Origin: Gammaproteobacteria bacterium
Lineage (GTDB): Bacteria > Pseudomonadota > Gammaproteobacteria > Natronospirales > REEB76
DNA length: 13,254 bases
NCBI GenBank assembly: GCA_027317045.1
Contig: DAHVFI010000233.1
Span: 1-13,254 of the forward strand
Direction of reading: 5' to 3'
This document shows positions 1-7,075 of the stretch, one piece after another. The stretch's first letter is position 1. Each line of letters starts with the position of its first letter. The position numbers and the translations under genes are program-made. A model generated the notes under the pieces. That model saw nothing but the letters and a program-made list of their open reading frames with translations. It did not search any database and was not told where the DNA came from.

Positions 1-29
1 CTTCGGTATATCGCTAACAGGAGATTGCC

Positions 30-1778
30 ATGCCTCGTCGTTACGGGCTTTTGATCCTGCTCACGGTTTTGGTCGTGCTGGCCTGTGCATATAACGGTTT
101 TATGACATTCAGGGCTACGGCGCTGCCGTTTTCGCTCAAAATAGTGGATGCGCATACCGGTGTCATTGAACCGATCGCGGGCGTTTCTCTGCCATCGGGG
201 ATAGAAGCAGGCGATCAGATTGATCTCGCCGCTTTGCCGCGCTCGACCCGCATCGCGATCGCCATTATCTACAATCAGGGATACAACCTCCCGCTGGGGC
301 GGACCTATGGGTTTGTGATCCGCCGGGATGGGGCATGGGTCACCGTCCCGGTCACGAGTGTGAATCGCAGCACCGACACCGGTGTGCGGTGGTTTGAGTG
401 GGCATTGCTTTGTTTCTATTTACTGCTCAGCGCAATTGCGCTGCTCGCCCTGTGGCGCGGTCGCGACCGGGCCTCCGCAGGTCTGGCGCTCTGGGCGATC
501 GCCTTTCTGGCCGGCATAGCAGTTCATAATGTATCGTCCGACGGGATGCCCGGGCTGAGCGTCGCGCTGGGATCGATTATCCTTTACCTGCTCGCGCGGG
601 TTGGCTTCTACATCCTGGTGGAGTCCATGGTAAGCAGTGCGCTCACCCCGCAGACGCGGGCGCTCTGGCGCGGGAGCTTTCTCCTGCTGCTCGGTGTGGG
701 GGCTGCCCAAGAGCTGGGTGGACTGAGCATCTTCGTCTCCACGGGCTGGGCGGAATTGTTGCGGTCCCAGTATGGTTTTGCCTTGACCGCCAGTTTCCTC
801 GTCCCGGTCGCACTGCTGTTCGTAAGCTATCGCCATGCAGAGTCGGTACAGCGCCTGCGCTTGCGCTGGATGCTGTGGAGTAGTGTGGCATTTGTAGCTG
901 GTATTTTTCTAGCGAACTCACCGATACTGGGTTTTCCGGCCTCAGAGATAACGTTTAGTTTTATGTACGCGATCGCCATCGTCGGCTTCCTGTATGCGGT
1001 GCTGCGCCACCGGGTAGTGGATGTCTCGGTGGTCTTGGATCACACGCTGGTATATGGCGGCCTGACCGCGCTCGTAATCGGCATCCTCGCCGCCGTCAAT
1101 AGTTTGATCGAACACGCGGCGCTCGGTACCAGTGCGAGCCTTCTGCTGCAGGTCATCGTGCCCTTGGCCTTGGGCATCGTGCTCAGCCGGGTGCGGATGT
1201 ATCTGGACCGGATCGTGGAACAGGTGTTCTTCCGGAAAAAATATCTGGCGGAAAAAGCGCTGCGGCGCTTTGCCCGGAACTGTACCCGCTATGAGCGTAC
1301 GGATGAGCTCATGCAAGCCGCCGCACTGGAAATCCACCAGCAGCTGGATGCCCCCGGGGTGGCGATCTATGAGCGGCGGAGCGAGGGCTATATCTGTGTG
1401 CAGCATGCCGGTGAGCGGCGGTATCCAGAGCACATCAGGATTGATGATCCGGCCTTGGTCGCCGCACGCGCCGACCAAAAGAACATTGATTTATCGGAAC
1501 TTACGAGCGAGTTTGGCACCGATGGCTATGTATTACCCATGACCGTGCAAGGAGTGTTGCAAGGGGTGCTGGTGTGTGCCAACCGGCCGGGGGAGCATTA
1601 TGCCGTCGAGGAACGCAAACTCATCATCCAGGTGGCCCGGCAAGTGGGTATTGCCTGGCAGGGTCTGCTCGCCCGGGACAATCAGGCGTTCGTGCGCGCG
1701 GTGGCACACGGTGACCTGAAACTGGACGAGGCCCAGGCCCAAGCACGTAAGCTCGAAGCCGCGTGGGCGATCGCCTGA
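30..1778 (+). CDS. Multi-pass membrane protein with cytoplasmic GAF domain, no kinase module
   Basis: Predicted inner-membrane sensor-like protein of 582 residues; ligand and partner unknown. Residues 6-26 form a hydrophobic signal anchor. Residues 30-115 look like an extracytoplasmic domain with a degenerate PDZ-like stretch (SGIEAGDQIDLAALP at 56-70). About nine more hydrophobic segments follow (roughly 122-142, 151-168, 175-197, 214-229, 250-267, 281-298, 308-325, 341-360, 369-387). The LRHRVVDV...LVYG linker (325-343) is typical of multi-TM proteins with GAF or histidine-kinase output. Residues about 400-550 fit a GAF domain. No H-box, HATPase, GGDEF or PP2C motif follows, and the protein ends with a short charged helix. 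The start is ATG at 30 with AGGAGA at 19-24. Genes upstream are outside the window, so operon membership is unknown. The coding call is firm; a sensory role is inference. Confidence 0.8.
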   Translation: MPRRYGLLILLTVLVVLACAYNGFMTFRATALPFSLKIVDAHTGVIEPIAGVSLPSGIEAGDQIDLAALPRSTRIAIAIIYNQGYNLPLGRTYGFVIRRDGAWVTVPVTSVNRSTDTGVRWFEWALLCFYLLLSAIALLALWRGRDRASAGLALWAIAFLAGIAVHNVSSDGMPGLSVALGSIILYLLARVGFYILVESMVSSALTPQTRALWRGSFLLLLGVGAAQELGGLSIFVSTGWAELLRSQYGFALTASFLVPVALLFVSYRHAESVQRLRLRWMLWSSVAFVAGIFLANSPILGFPASEITFSFMYAIAIVGFLYAVLRHRVVDVSVVLDHTLVYGGLTALVIGILAAVNSLIEHAALGTSASLLLQVIVPLALGIVLSRVRMYLDRIVEQVFFRKKYLAEKALRRFARNCTRYERTDELMQAAALEIHQQLDAPGVAIYERRSEGYICVQHAGERRYPEHIRIDDPALVAARADQKNIDLSELTSEFGTDGYVLPMTVQGVLQGVLVCANRPGEHYAVEERKLIIQVARQVGIAWQGLLARDNQAFVRAVAHGDLKLDEAQAQARKLEAAWAIA

Positions 1779-1898
1779 TCCCAGTGGCGTGATTCGTTCC
1801 GCGCACTGAGGTTCGTCCCGTTTGGCCCGGAATCTCCAACGCGGAGTGTCTATTTTCAAAAAACTGATCGACGTGTTTGGATCGAAAGTGTCATTAGC

Positions 1899-2435
1899 AT
1901 GCAAGATAGTTGTCACTCAATTTTATTCTGCTGCATGGGCAATATCTGCCGTTCGCCGACGGCCGAGGGAGTATTCCGCAAATTGCATCAGGAACTGGTA
2001 CCAGAGCTGAGATTGCACATCGATTCCGCTGGAACCCATGACTACCATGTCGGTGAACAGCCGGATAAGCGCGCTATTCAGGCAGCGCGTACGCGCAATA
2101 TCGACATCAGCATGCACCGTGGTCGCATGGTGAGTCGCGAGGATTTTTCCAGATTCAATTACATCCTGGCCATGGATCGTGCCAATCTCAGCCGGCTGCA
2201 GCGTCTGCGTCCCGCGACAAGTCGCGCGGACGTGCACCTGCTGCTGGCGTTTGCGGAGAATTGTGCGATTGAGGAAGTGCCGGATCCTTATTACGGCGGT
2301 CCAACCGGCTTCGAGCAGGTACTCGATCTGGTGCAGCAGGGGAGCATGGGCCTGCTCGCATACCTCTGCCGTGAACAGGGCATCACCCTGCAATCTCCGG
2401 ATTATGCGCGCGCAAAAAAACCTGCCCGTTCATGA
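1899..2435 (+). CDS. Low-molecular-weight protein tyrosine phosphatase
   Basis: Cytoplasmic LMW-PTP (Wzb/PtpA/YfkJ family, related in fold to arsenate reductase), which hydrolyses phosphotyrosine through a cysteinyl-phosphate intermediate. The P-loop C-x5-R-S is present as CMGNICRS, with nucleophile Cys12 and Arg18. The general-acid loop is DPYYGG at Asp129, and the family motif DSAGT is at 42-46. At 178 residues it is about 20 longer than typical members, because of a basic C-terminal tail. The start is the ATG at 1899: no other ATG or GTG lies in frame just upstream, and this places the P-loop where the family has it. No strong Shine-Dalgarno precedes it. It lies 120 bases after the GAF membrane gene and converges on rne. 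No BY-kinase or capsule genes are visible, so the substrate cannot be inferred. In Pseudomonas a ptpA gene also lies near rne. Confidence 0.95.
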   Translation: MQDSCHSILFCCMGNICRSPTAEGVFRKLHQELVPELRLHIDSAGTHDYHVGEQPDKRAIQAARTRNIDISMHRGRMVSREDFSRFNYILAMDRANLSRLQRLRPATSRADVHLLLAFAENCAIEEVPDPYYGGPTGFEQVLDLVQQGSMGLLAYLCREQGITLQSPDYARAKKPARS

Positions 2436-2447
2436 AACGGGCAGGTT
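2414..2447 (-). terminator. Intrinsic terminator of rne
   Basis: A perfect 12-bp stem (AACCTGCCCGTT at 2419-2430 with AACGGGCAGGTT at 2436-2447) has a 5-nt loop. Read on the minus strand it is followed by a T run (A run 2414-2420 on the plus strand), and it begins about 18 nt after the rne stop. The plus-strand side has no T tract, so it fits rne rather than the phosphatase gene. The phosphatase stop codon TGA (2433-2435) begins inside the loop. Confidence 0.88.
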
Positions 2448-2465
2448 GATGATTGATGCCTGTAT

Positions 2466-5006
2466 CTACTCCGAATGCGATTCGGTATCGGTTATCGGCG
2501 GCTTAGGCTCGCTGTTTTCAGTGGCCGGCGCGTCGCCTTGTTCGCGGGCACGATACAGGGGGACGGTGGGGTCCTGACGCGGTGTATCGATACGCGGGGT
2601 CTCTACGCGTGGCGTCTCTTCCCGCGGCGTATCGACACGGGGTGGATTTATTCGCGGCGAGTCTACACGTGGGGTAAATTCACGCGGCTGCGGTGTCTCC
2701 ATAGGCTGTGACGGAGGCTCGTTCATCGGCCGGGTCTCAACCTGCGTCACGATCGGCGCCGGCGGTGGCAAATCCGATGGCGGTGCTCCCGTAAAATTGG
2801 GAATCGTGTCGGCACGATTCTGCGGCGGATTCTCCTGCGGACTGGCCGGCCGGTTGGCGGATTCCTGGCCGCCCTCGTAACGGCGCCGGCGGCGTCCGCC
2901 GCGGCGTCCGCGGCGCGTACCGCGTCCGCGATTGCCCTGATTCTGGTCGCGTTCCGCCGGCCGATTCTCGGTAGCGGGTGGCGGCGATTGGGCAGCGTTC
3001 ATTGACGCCGTCGTTGGGTTTTCCTGCGGCATCACCGGCAGCGGTTGCGTGCGTTCGGCGACCGGCGCCGGGCGCGGGTGTGGGCGCTCCTGGGGACGCG
3101 GTTGCGGGCGAGCCTGCGGCCGGTCCTGAAGATAGGGTTGTGTGCGTTCCTGCGGGCGCGGCGGATGACGTCCCTGGGAACGCGACTGATGACTGTCGCG
3201 CTCATGCCGGCGTGCTCCCGATTGGGGCTGACGCCCCCGCTCACGGCCGCGTTCGCGATCCTGCCGGTAGCTGTGCTCGTCCCGCACCGGCCGGGGAGGC
3301 GGGCTGGCGACCGGCTTCTCGCCGCGGCCAAAGAGCGCGCGCCACAGCTGCGTGAGCACTCCGGGTTTCTGCGGACCTTCCGCTCGCGAGACGGGTACCG
3401 GTTTGGCGGGGGTGATGCTTTTCACCGCCGGCTCGGGCGCGGGTTCATGCTTGGTTTCCGCGCCGGGCAGCGGCGCCGGTACCGGCTCGGTTACCAGTTT
3501 GTAACTGGTGCTGACGGCCCCCGGCTGTTGCAGTTCATCATCCCGCAGGCGCTGGATGTCGTAGCGCGGCGTATCCAGGTGCGGGTTCGGTACCAGCAGC
3601 ACGTTCACGCCGCAGCGCTTTTCCACCTCGGAAATGATTTGGCGTTTCTCATTCAGCAAGAAGGTCGCCACTTCCACCGGCAGTTGCGCCACCACCCGTG
3701 AGGTGCGCTCCTTCATGGCCTCTTCCTCGATGAGACGCAGCACCGAAAGCGACAGTGACTCGATGCCGCGGATATGGCCTTCGCCGTTGCAACGCGGGCA
3801 CACCACCTGGGTGGATTCACCCAAGGAAGGCCGCAGCCGCTGACGCGACATTTCCAGCAGGCCGAAGCGCGAGAGCCTGCCGACCTGTACGCGTGCGCGG
3901 TCCACCTTCAAGGCATCGCGCAGGCGATCTTCCACCTCGCGCTGGTTTTTCGGCGGACCCATGTCGATGAAATCGATAACGATCAGGCCGCCCAGATCGC
4001 GCAACCGCAACTGGCGGGCCACTTCATCGGCAGCCTCCAGGTTGGTGCGCAAGGCGGTTTCCTCGATATCGCCGCCTTTGGTAGCGCGTGAGGAGTTCAC
4101 GTCAATAGCCACCAGCGCTTCGGTGTGGTCGATGACCACGGCACCACCGGAGGGCAGGCGCACGTCGCGGCCGAAAGCGGCTTCGATCTGGCTTTCGATC
4201 TGGTAGCGGGTGAACAGCGGTACGCTGTCTTCGTAATGCTTAAGCCGGTTAAGGCTTTGCGGCATGATCTGTTCCATGAAGTGGCGCGCTTCTTCATACA
4301 TCTTCGCGTCATCCACCAGAATTTCGCCCACATCGGTGCGCAGGTAATCGCGCAACGCGCGGATGATGACATTGCTTTCCTGATAGATAAGAAACGGAGC
4401 GGCGCGGCCTACGGAAGCTTTCTCGATGGCTTCCCAAACCTGGATGAGATAATCCAGATCCCACTGCAGTTCTTCGACACTGCGGCCCACGCCGGCGGTA
4501 CGGATAATGATGCCCATGCTGTCGGGCATGCGCAGGGCAGCGAGCGCTTCGCGCAGTTCATCCCGGTCATCGCCTTCCACGCGGCGGGAAACGCCGCCGG
4601 CGCGCGGGTTGTTCGGCATGAGCACCAGGAAACGTCCCGCCAGGCTGATGAAGGTGGTCAGAGCCGCGCCCTTGTTGCCGCGTTCCTCCTTATCCACCTG
4701 CACCACCAGCTCCTGGCCTTCCTGCAGCAAATCGCGGATGTTGAGGCGCCCGGACAGGTCGGCACCGGGTTTGAAATATACCCGGGAGATTTCCTTCAAC
4801 GGCAGAAAGCCGTGACGTTCGGAACCGTAGTCCACGAAGCAGGCTTCCAGGCTGGGCTCGATACGGGTGATCTTGCCCTTGTAGATATTGGCTTTCTTTT
4901 GCTCGCGGGAGGGGACTTCAATGTCCAGATCGTAGAGTTTCTGGCCGTCCACCATGGCCACGCGCAACTCTTCCGGTTGAGTTGCATTCACCAGCATTCT
5001 TTTCAT
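2466..5006 (-). CDS. rne: Ribonuclease E
   Basis: Endoribonuclease that cleaves AU-rich single-stranded RNA. It drives mRNA decay and the processing of 16S/5S rRNA and tRNA, and in gammaproteobacteria it scaffolds the degradosome at the inner membrane. Length is 846 residues against about 1061 in E. coli; the catalytic half is complete and the tail is shorter. An S1 domain spans about 35-125. The DNase I-like catalytic part contains Asp302 (AIDVNSSRAT) and Asp345 (VIDFIDM), matching E. coli D303 and D346. The Zn-link is CPRC (Cys403, Cys406), with the small domain to about 495. Residues 547-562 (PGVLTQLWRALFGRG) look like the amphipathic membrane-targeting helix. Then come a Gln/Pro/Arg-rich low-complexity region, an RG-rich stretch at 692-709, and seven PRVD-like pentapeptides at 778-812. 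The start is ATG with only a weak upstream SD. It is divergent from rluC. Confidence 0.98.
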   Translation of the reverse strand: MKRMLVNATQPEELRVAMVDGQKLYDLDIEVPSREQKKANIYKGKITRIEPSLEACFVDYGSERHGFLPLKEISRVYFKPGADLSGRLNIRDLLQEGQELVVQVDKEERGNKGAALTTFISLAGRFLVLMPNNPRAGGVSRRVEGDDRDELREALAALRMPDSMGIIIRTAGVGRSVEELQWDLDYLIQVWEAIEKASVGRAAPFLIYQESNVIIRALRDYLRTDVGEILVDDAKMYEEARHFMEQIMPQSLNRLKHYEDSVPLFTRYQIESQIEAAFGRDVRLPSGGAVVIDHTEALVAIDVNSSRATKGGDIEETALRTNLEAADEVARQLRLRDLGGLIVIDFIDMGPPKNQREVEDRLRDALKVDRARVQVGRLSRFGLLEMSRQRLRPSLGESTQVVCPRCNGEGHIRGIESLSLSVLRLIEEEAMKERTSRVVAQLPVEVATFLLNEKRQIISEVEKRCGVNVLLVPNPHLDTPRYDIQRLRDDELQQPGAVSTSYKLVTEPVPAPLPGAETKHEPAPEPAVKSITPAKPVPVSRAEGPQKPGVLTQLWRALFGRGEKPVASPPPRPVRDEHSYRQDRERGRERGRQPQSGARRHERDSHQSRSQGRHPPRPQERTQPYLQDRPQARPQPRPQERPHPRPAPVAERTQPLPVMPQENPTTASMNAAQSPPPATENRPAERDQNQGNRGRGTRRGRRGGRRRRRYEGGQESANRPASPQENPPQNRADTIPNFTGAPPSDLPPPAPIVTQVETRPMNEPPSQPMETPQPREFTPRVDSPRINPPRVDTPREETPRVETPRIDTPRQDPTVPLYRAREQGDAPATENSEPKPPITDTESHSE
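2571..2675 (-). repeat. Seven tandem 15-bp repeats encoding PR(V/I)(D/E) pentapeptides in RNase E
   Basis: The rne tail encodes seven uninterrupted five-residue units: TPRVD, SPRIN, PPRVD, TPREE, TPRVE, TPRID, TPRQD (residues 778-812). The DNA period is exactly 15 bp, with most divergence at synonymous or conservative positions. The array is proline-rich and alternates Arg with acidic residues, so it is likely an extended, disordered spacer or a protein-binding strip. Confidence 0.9.
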
Positions 5007-5347
5007 GTTGTTTCTCGCAGACGCTCAACCACGGTCTGCGCAGGATCACGGTAGGCCGGACGGCCCTCAGGCGGGATTTCGCAACTTTCAAAACAGGGCG
5101 CCGCGGGGGCGCAGCAGCCGAAAAAAATCCAACCCAGGCGGCAAGTCGGCGCGTCGTGACCATGCGTCAGGCATGGGAGCGCAGTCCTAACGGCGCTCGA
5201 ACCCGGTCATTCAGTCCGGCGACGTCGTGTACACACGGAGCTGCTGGAGTAAACGCGGCAGCCCCACCTATTAAACCTTGTAAAACCTCACGCGGAGGCT
5301 TCTCAGGCGGCGACTCAAGGCTGCATTTTCCACGGCCCGGTCACCTG
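5007..5347 (-). promoter_or_regulatory. Long structured 5' leader of rne (predicted)
   Basis: Most of the 408-base gap between rne and rluC has no credible gene. From the candidate promoter the leader would be about 340 nt, close to the 361-nt E. coli rne leader through which RNase E controls its own mRNA. Visible structure includes the start-proximal hairpin (5016-5040) and two abutting hairpins: CCATGC/GCATGG at 5160-5165/5171-5176, and GAGCGC/GCGCTC at 5177-5182/5193-5198. There is also a seven-U tract (A run 5121-5127 on the plus strand) of the kind RNase E can cleave. The leader function is inferred from position, length and the known biology of rne. Confidence 0.55.
5016..5040 (-). promoter_or_regulatory. 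Hairpin just upstream of the rne start codon
   Basis: Perfect 7-bp inverted repeat CGCAGAC (5016-5022) and GTCTGCG (5034-5040) with an 11-nt loop. On the rne transcript it ends nine nucleotides before the ATG, leaving only a poor GAGAAA ribosome-binding sequence between stem and start. Its position suggests it affects ribosome access or serves as an autoregulatory element, as described for the E. coli rne leader. That role is inferred by analogy. Confidence 0.55.
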
Positions 5348-5353
5348 TCGGGT

Positions 5354-5382
5354 ACTATAACAGCGAAACTCGGCTCCCACAA
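5354..5382 (-). promoter_or_regulatory. Candidate extended -10 promoter for rne
   Basis: On the minus strand, TGTTATAGT (5362-5354) carries the extended -10 form TGn plus TATAGT, five of six to consensus. A poor -35, TTGTGG (5382-5377), lies 17 bp upstream. Transcription would start near 5347. A weak -35 with an extended -10 is a recognised sigma70 arrangement. No better candidate is seen in this gap for rne, and I find no convincing plus-strand promoter for rluC here. Confidence 0.5.
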
Positions 5383-5414
5383 CGACCCGAACGCTACTAT
5401 TTTCAGGAACTTAA

Positions 5415-6365
5415 GTGGAAAACCTCATTCCCAGGGCCCGGCGTCTCGCCATCGATGAGGAACAGGCGCAGCAACGCCTGGATAATTTCTTGTTCCGTCA
5501 GCTGAAGGGTGTGCCCAAGGGGCATGTTTATCGTTTATTGCGTACCGGCCAAGTGCGAGTCAACGGCCGGCGCGCCAAGCCCGATTATCGGCTGGCAAGC
5601 GGCGATGAGGTGCGTATTCCACCCGTGCGCCAGGCGGAAATCACGCCACCCGCGCGCCCTGGAAGCCACCAACTGGCCGCGTTGCAGAACGCCATTCTGT
5701 TTGAAGATGAACAACTGCTGGTGATCAACAAACCCGCCGGCATGGCGGTGCATGGCGGCAGTGGCGTCAGTTTTGGGGTGATCGAGGCCCTACGAATCCT
5801 GCGGCCCGAGCAACGCTCCCTGGAACTGGTGCATCGCCTGGACCGGGACACCAGCGGGTGTCTCATCATTGCCAAGAAACGCAGCGCCTTGCGCGTTTTG
5901 CATGCCGCCTTGCGGGAAGGCGCAGTGGAAAAGCGCTATCTCGCGTTGCTGGCGGGTCGCTGGAGCGGCGGCGAACGGCAGGTGCGGTTGGCGCTTGAAA
6001 AAAATGTGCTGCAAAGCGGCGAACGGCGGGTGCGGGTGGCCGATACCGGCAAGTTGGCGGAAAGCCGCTTTCAGCCACTGCAAGCATTCGAAAATGCGAT
6101 GCTGGTGGAAGTCACTATCATGACCGGCCGCACCCACCAGATTCGCGTGCACGCTGCGCATCTGAAACATCCGGTCGCGGGTGATGATAAATACGGAGAT
6201 CGGGAAGCCAACCGTTATTTCCGCAGTCTGGGTCTCAAGCGCATGTTCCTGCATGCCCGGAGCCTGGGCTTTAAGCATCCGGTGTCCGGCGAGGCCATGC
6301 AGGTGAACGCGCTGTTGGATGACAATCTTAAAACCGTGCTGGATCGGTTGGAGAAAGATGCTTAA
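5415..6365 (+). CDS. rluC: 23S rRNA pseudouridine synthase RluC
   Basis: RluA-family pseudouridine synthase; in E. coli RluC makes pseudouridines 955, 2504 and 2580 of 23S rRNA. Length is 316 residues, normal for the family. An S4 RNA-binding domain spans about 18-80 (QQRLDNFLFRQL...RTGQVRVNGRRAK). The catalytic domain carries HRLDRDTSG at 140-148, with Asp143 matching the family's catalytic Asp, then GRTHQIRVH and KYGD further on. The start is GTG at 5415, chosen because AGGA (5405-5408) lies six bases upstream and the S4 domain begins shortly after; no in-frame ATG lies at the N-terminus. RluC rather than RluA or RluD is favoured by the divergent pairing with rne, a conserved gammaproteobacterial arrangement. 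Confidence 0.95.
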   Translation: MENLIPRARRLAIDEEQAQQRLDNFLFRQLKGVPKGHVYRLLRTGQVRVNGRRAKPDYRLASGDEVRIPPVRQAEITPPARPGSHQLAALQNAILFEDEQLLVINKPAGMAVHGGSGVSFGVIEALRILRPEQRSLELVHRLDRDTSGCLIIAKKRSALRVLHAALREGAVEKRYLALLAGRWSGGERQVRLALEKNVLQSGERRVRVADTGKLAESRFQPLQAFENAMLVEVTIMTGRTHQIRVHAAHLKHPVAGDDKYGDREANRYFRSLGLKRMFLHARSLGFKHPVSGEAMQVNALLDDNLKTVLDRLEKDA

Positions 6366-6973
6366 GGCAAGCATAGGCCGCAGGTGTGCAATAGCCGGCA
6401 CAGCCCTATCAGAGGCAGACCGATCAGCGCCGTAGGGTCCTGCGATTCAATGGCATCGAACAGACTGATGCCCAAGCCCTCGGATTTGAAACTTCCGGCG
6501 CAGGCGTAGGGCTGTTCGGCTTGCAGATAGCGTTCTATTTCCGCGGCGCTCAAGGGCCGGAAACGGACATGGGTGGTGTCCAGATGTTCAAGGCGCTGGT
6601 GGGTGCGCGTGTCCAGCACGCACACCGCGGTATGGAAACTGACCTTCCGTCCGGAAGCGGCGGTCAGTTGCGCCAACGCCTGTGCATGGGCGCCAGGCTT
6701 GCCCAGGATGATGTTGTCCAGAACCGCCACCTGATCCGAACCGATCACCAGGCACTGGGGATGGCGCGCGGCCACAGCTTCTGCCTTGGCATGAGCCAGG
6801 CGGTTTGCGAGCGCCACCGGGGTTTCATACGGCCGCGATGATTCATCTACCTGGGGCGGATCGCAGATAAACTCCAAGGTCAGGCGTTCCAGCAGCGCAC
6901 GCCGGTAAGGGGAAGTAGAGGCGAGCACCAGCGGCACGGGCGTTCTCATGTGGGCGTGTTTTTCCGGTTGCAT
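6362..6973 (-). CDS. yceF: Maf/YceF-type nucleotide pyrophosphatase (7-methyl-GTP pyrophosphatase)
   Basis: Maf-family enzyme that hydrolyses a noncanonical nucleoside triphosphate to monophosphate and pyrophosphate; E. coli YceF prefers 7-methyl-GTP. The Maf signature LVLASTSPYRRALLERL is at 15-31, VDESSRPYETP is at 42-52, and GSDQVAVLD carries the probable catalytic Asp80. The stretch CAGSFKSEGLGISLF...IGLPLIGLC is close to E. coli YceF and separates it from the YhdE (dTTP/UTP) branch. It has 203 residues from ATG 6973. An in-frame ATG at 6949 (residue 9) would give 195 residues, nearer E. coli YceF. AAGGA, eleven bases upstream of 6973, slightly favours the longer form. It converges on rluC, and both stop codons share TTAA. 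It is divergent from yceD. Confidence 0.93.
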   Translation of the reverse strand: MQPEKHAHMRTPVPLVLASTSPYRRALLERLTLEFICDPPQVDESSRPYETPVALANRLAHAKAEAVAARHPQCLVIGSDQVAVLDNIILGKPGAHAQALAQLTAASGRKVSFHTAVCVLDTRTHQRLEHLDTTHVRFRPLSAAEIERYLQAEQPYACAGSFKSEGLGISLFDAIESQDPTALIGLPLIGLCRLLHTCGLCLP

Positions 6974-7037
6974 TCAGCCCGCTATCCTTAAGTCTCTTTA
7001 AGCAGTAATAAAAACAAAGGCTTGGAATCTTTTTCTT

Positions 7038-7066
7038 TTGACAAGCCGGGAGTCGAAACGTATCAT
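7038..7066 (+). promoter_or_regulatory. Near-consensus sigma70 promoter of the yceD-rpmF-plsX-fabH operon
   Basis: A perfect -35 TTGACA (7038-7043), a 17-bp spacer and -10 TATCAT (7061-7066, five of six) form the strongest promoter seen in the window. Expected initiation is about 7072-7076, directly at the yceD start codon. Confidence 0.75.
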
Positions 7067-7075
7067 ACCGCGCCT

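Noticed and set aside
1822..2010. Small open frame (TTG, or GTG at 1846) encoding a peptide beginning near VSIFKKLIDVFG
   Set aside because: The N-terminal part looks mildly amphipathic, but the frame runs into the phosphatase gene out of phase, has no proper ribosome binding site and no recognisable family.
4125..5054. A 309-codon open frame antisense to rne
   Set aside because: It lies opposite the highly conserved catalytic half of RNase E, has no recognisable domain, and is the kind of mirror frame expected in GC-rich coding DNA.
5353..5361. Plus-strand -10-like TACTATAAC as the rluC promoter
   Set aside because: No acceptable -35 is found at 16-18 bp, and the same bases are better explained as the minus-strand extended -10 for rne.
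4982..5458. A plus-strand open frame of 158 codons spanning the rne-rluC gap
   Set aside because: It overlaps both the rne start and the rluC N-terminus, has no family resemblance or good ribosome binding site, and lies in the region best explained as the rne leader.
5790..6401. A 203-codon open frame antisense to rluC
   Set aside because: It overlaps the conserved catalytic region of RluC and has no domain of its own.
7022..7075. N-terminal extension of YceD from TTG 7022
   Set aside because: It would place the start upstream of a near-consensus promoter, and the ATG at 7076 matches the family N-terminus in length.
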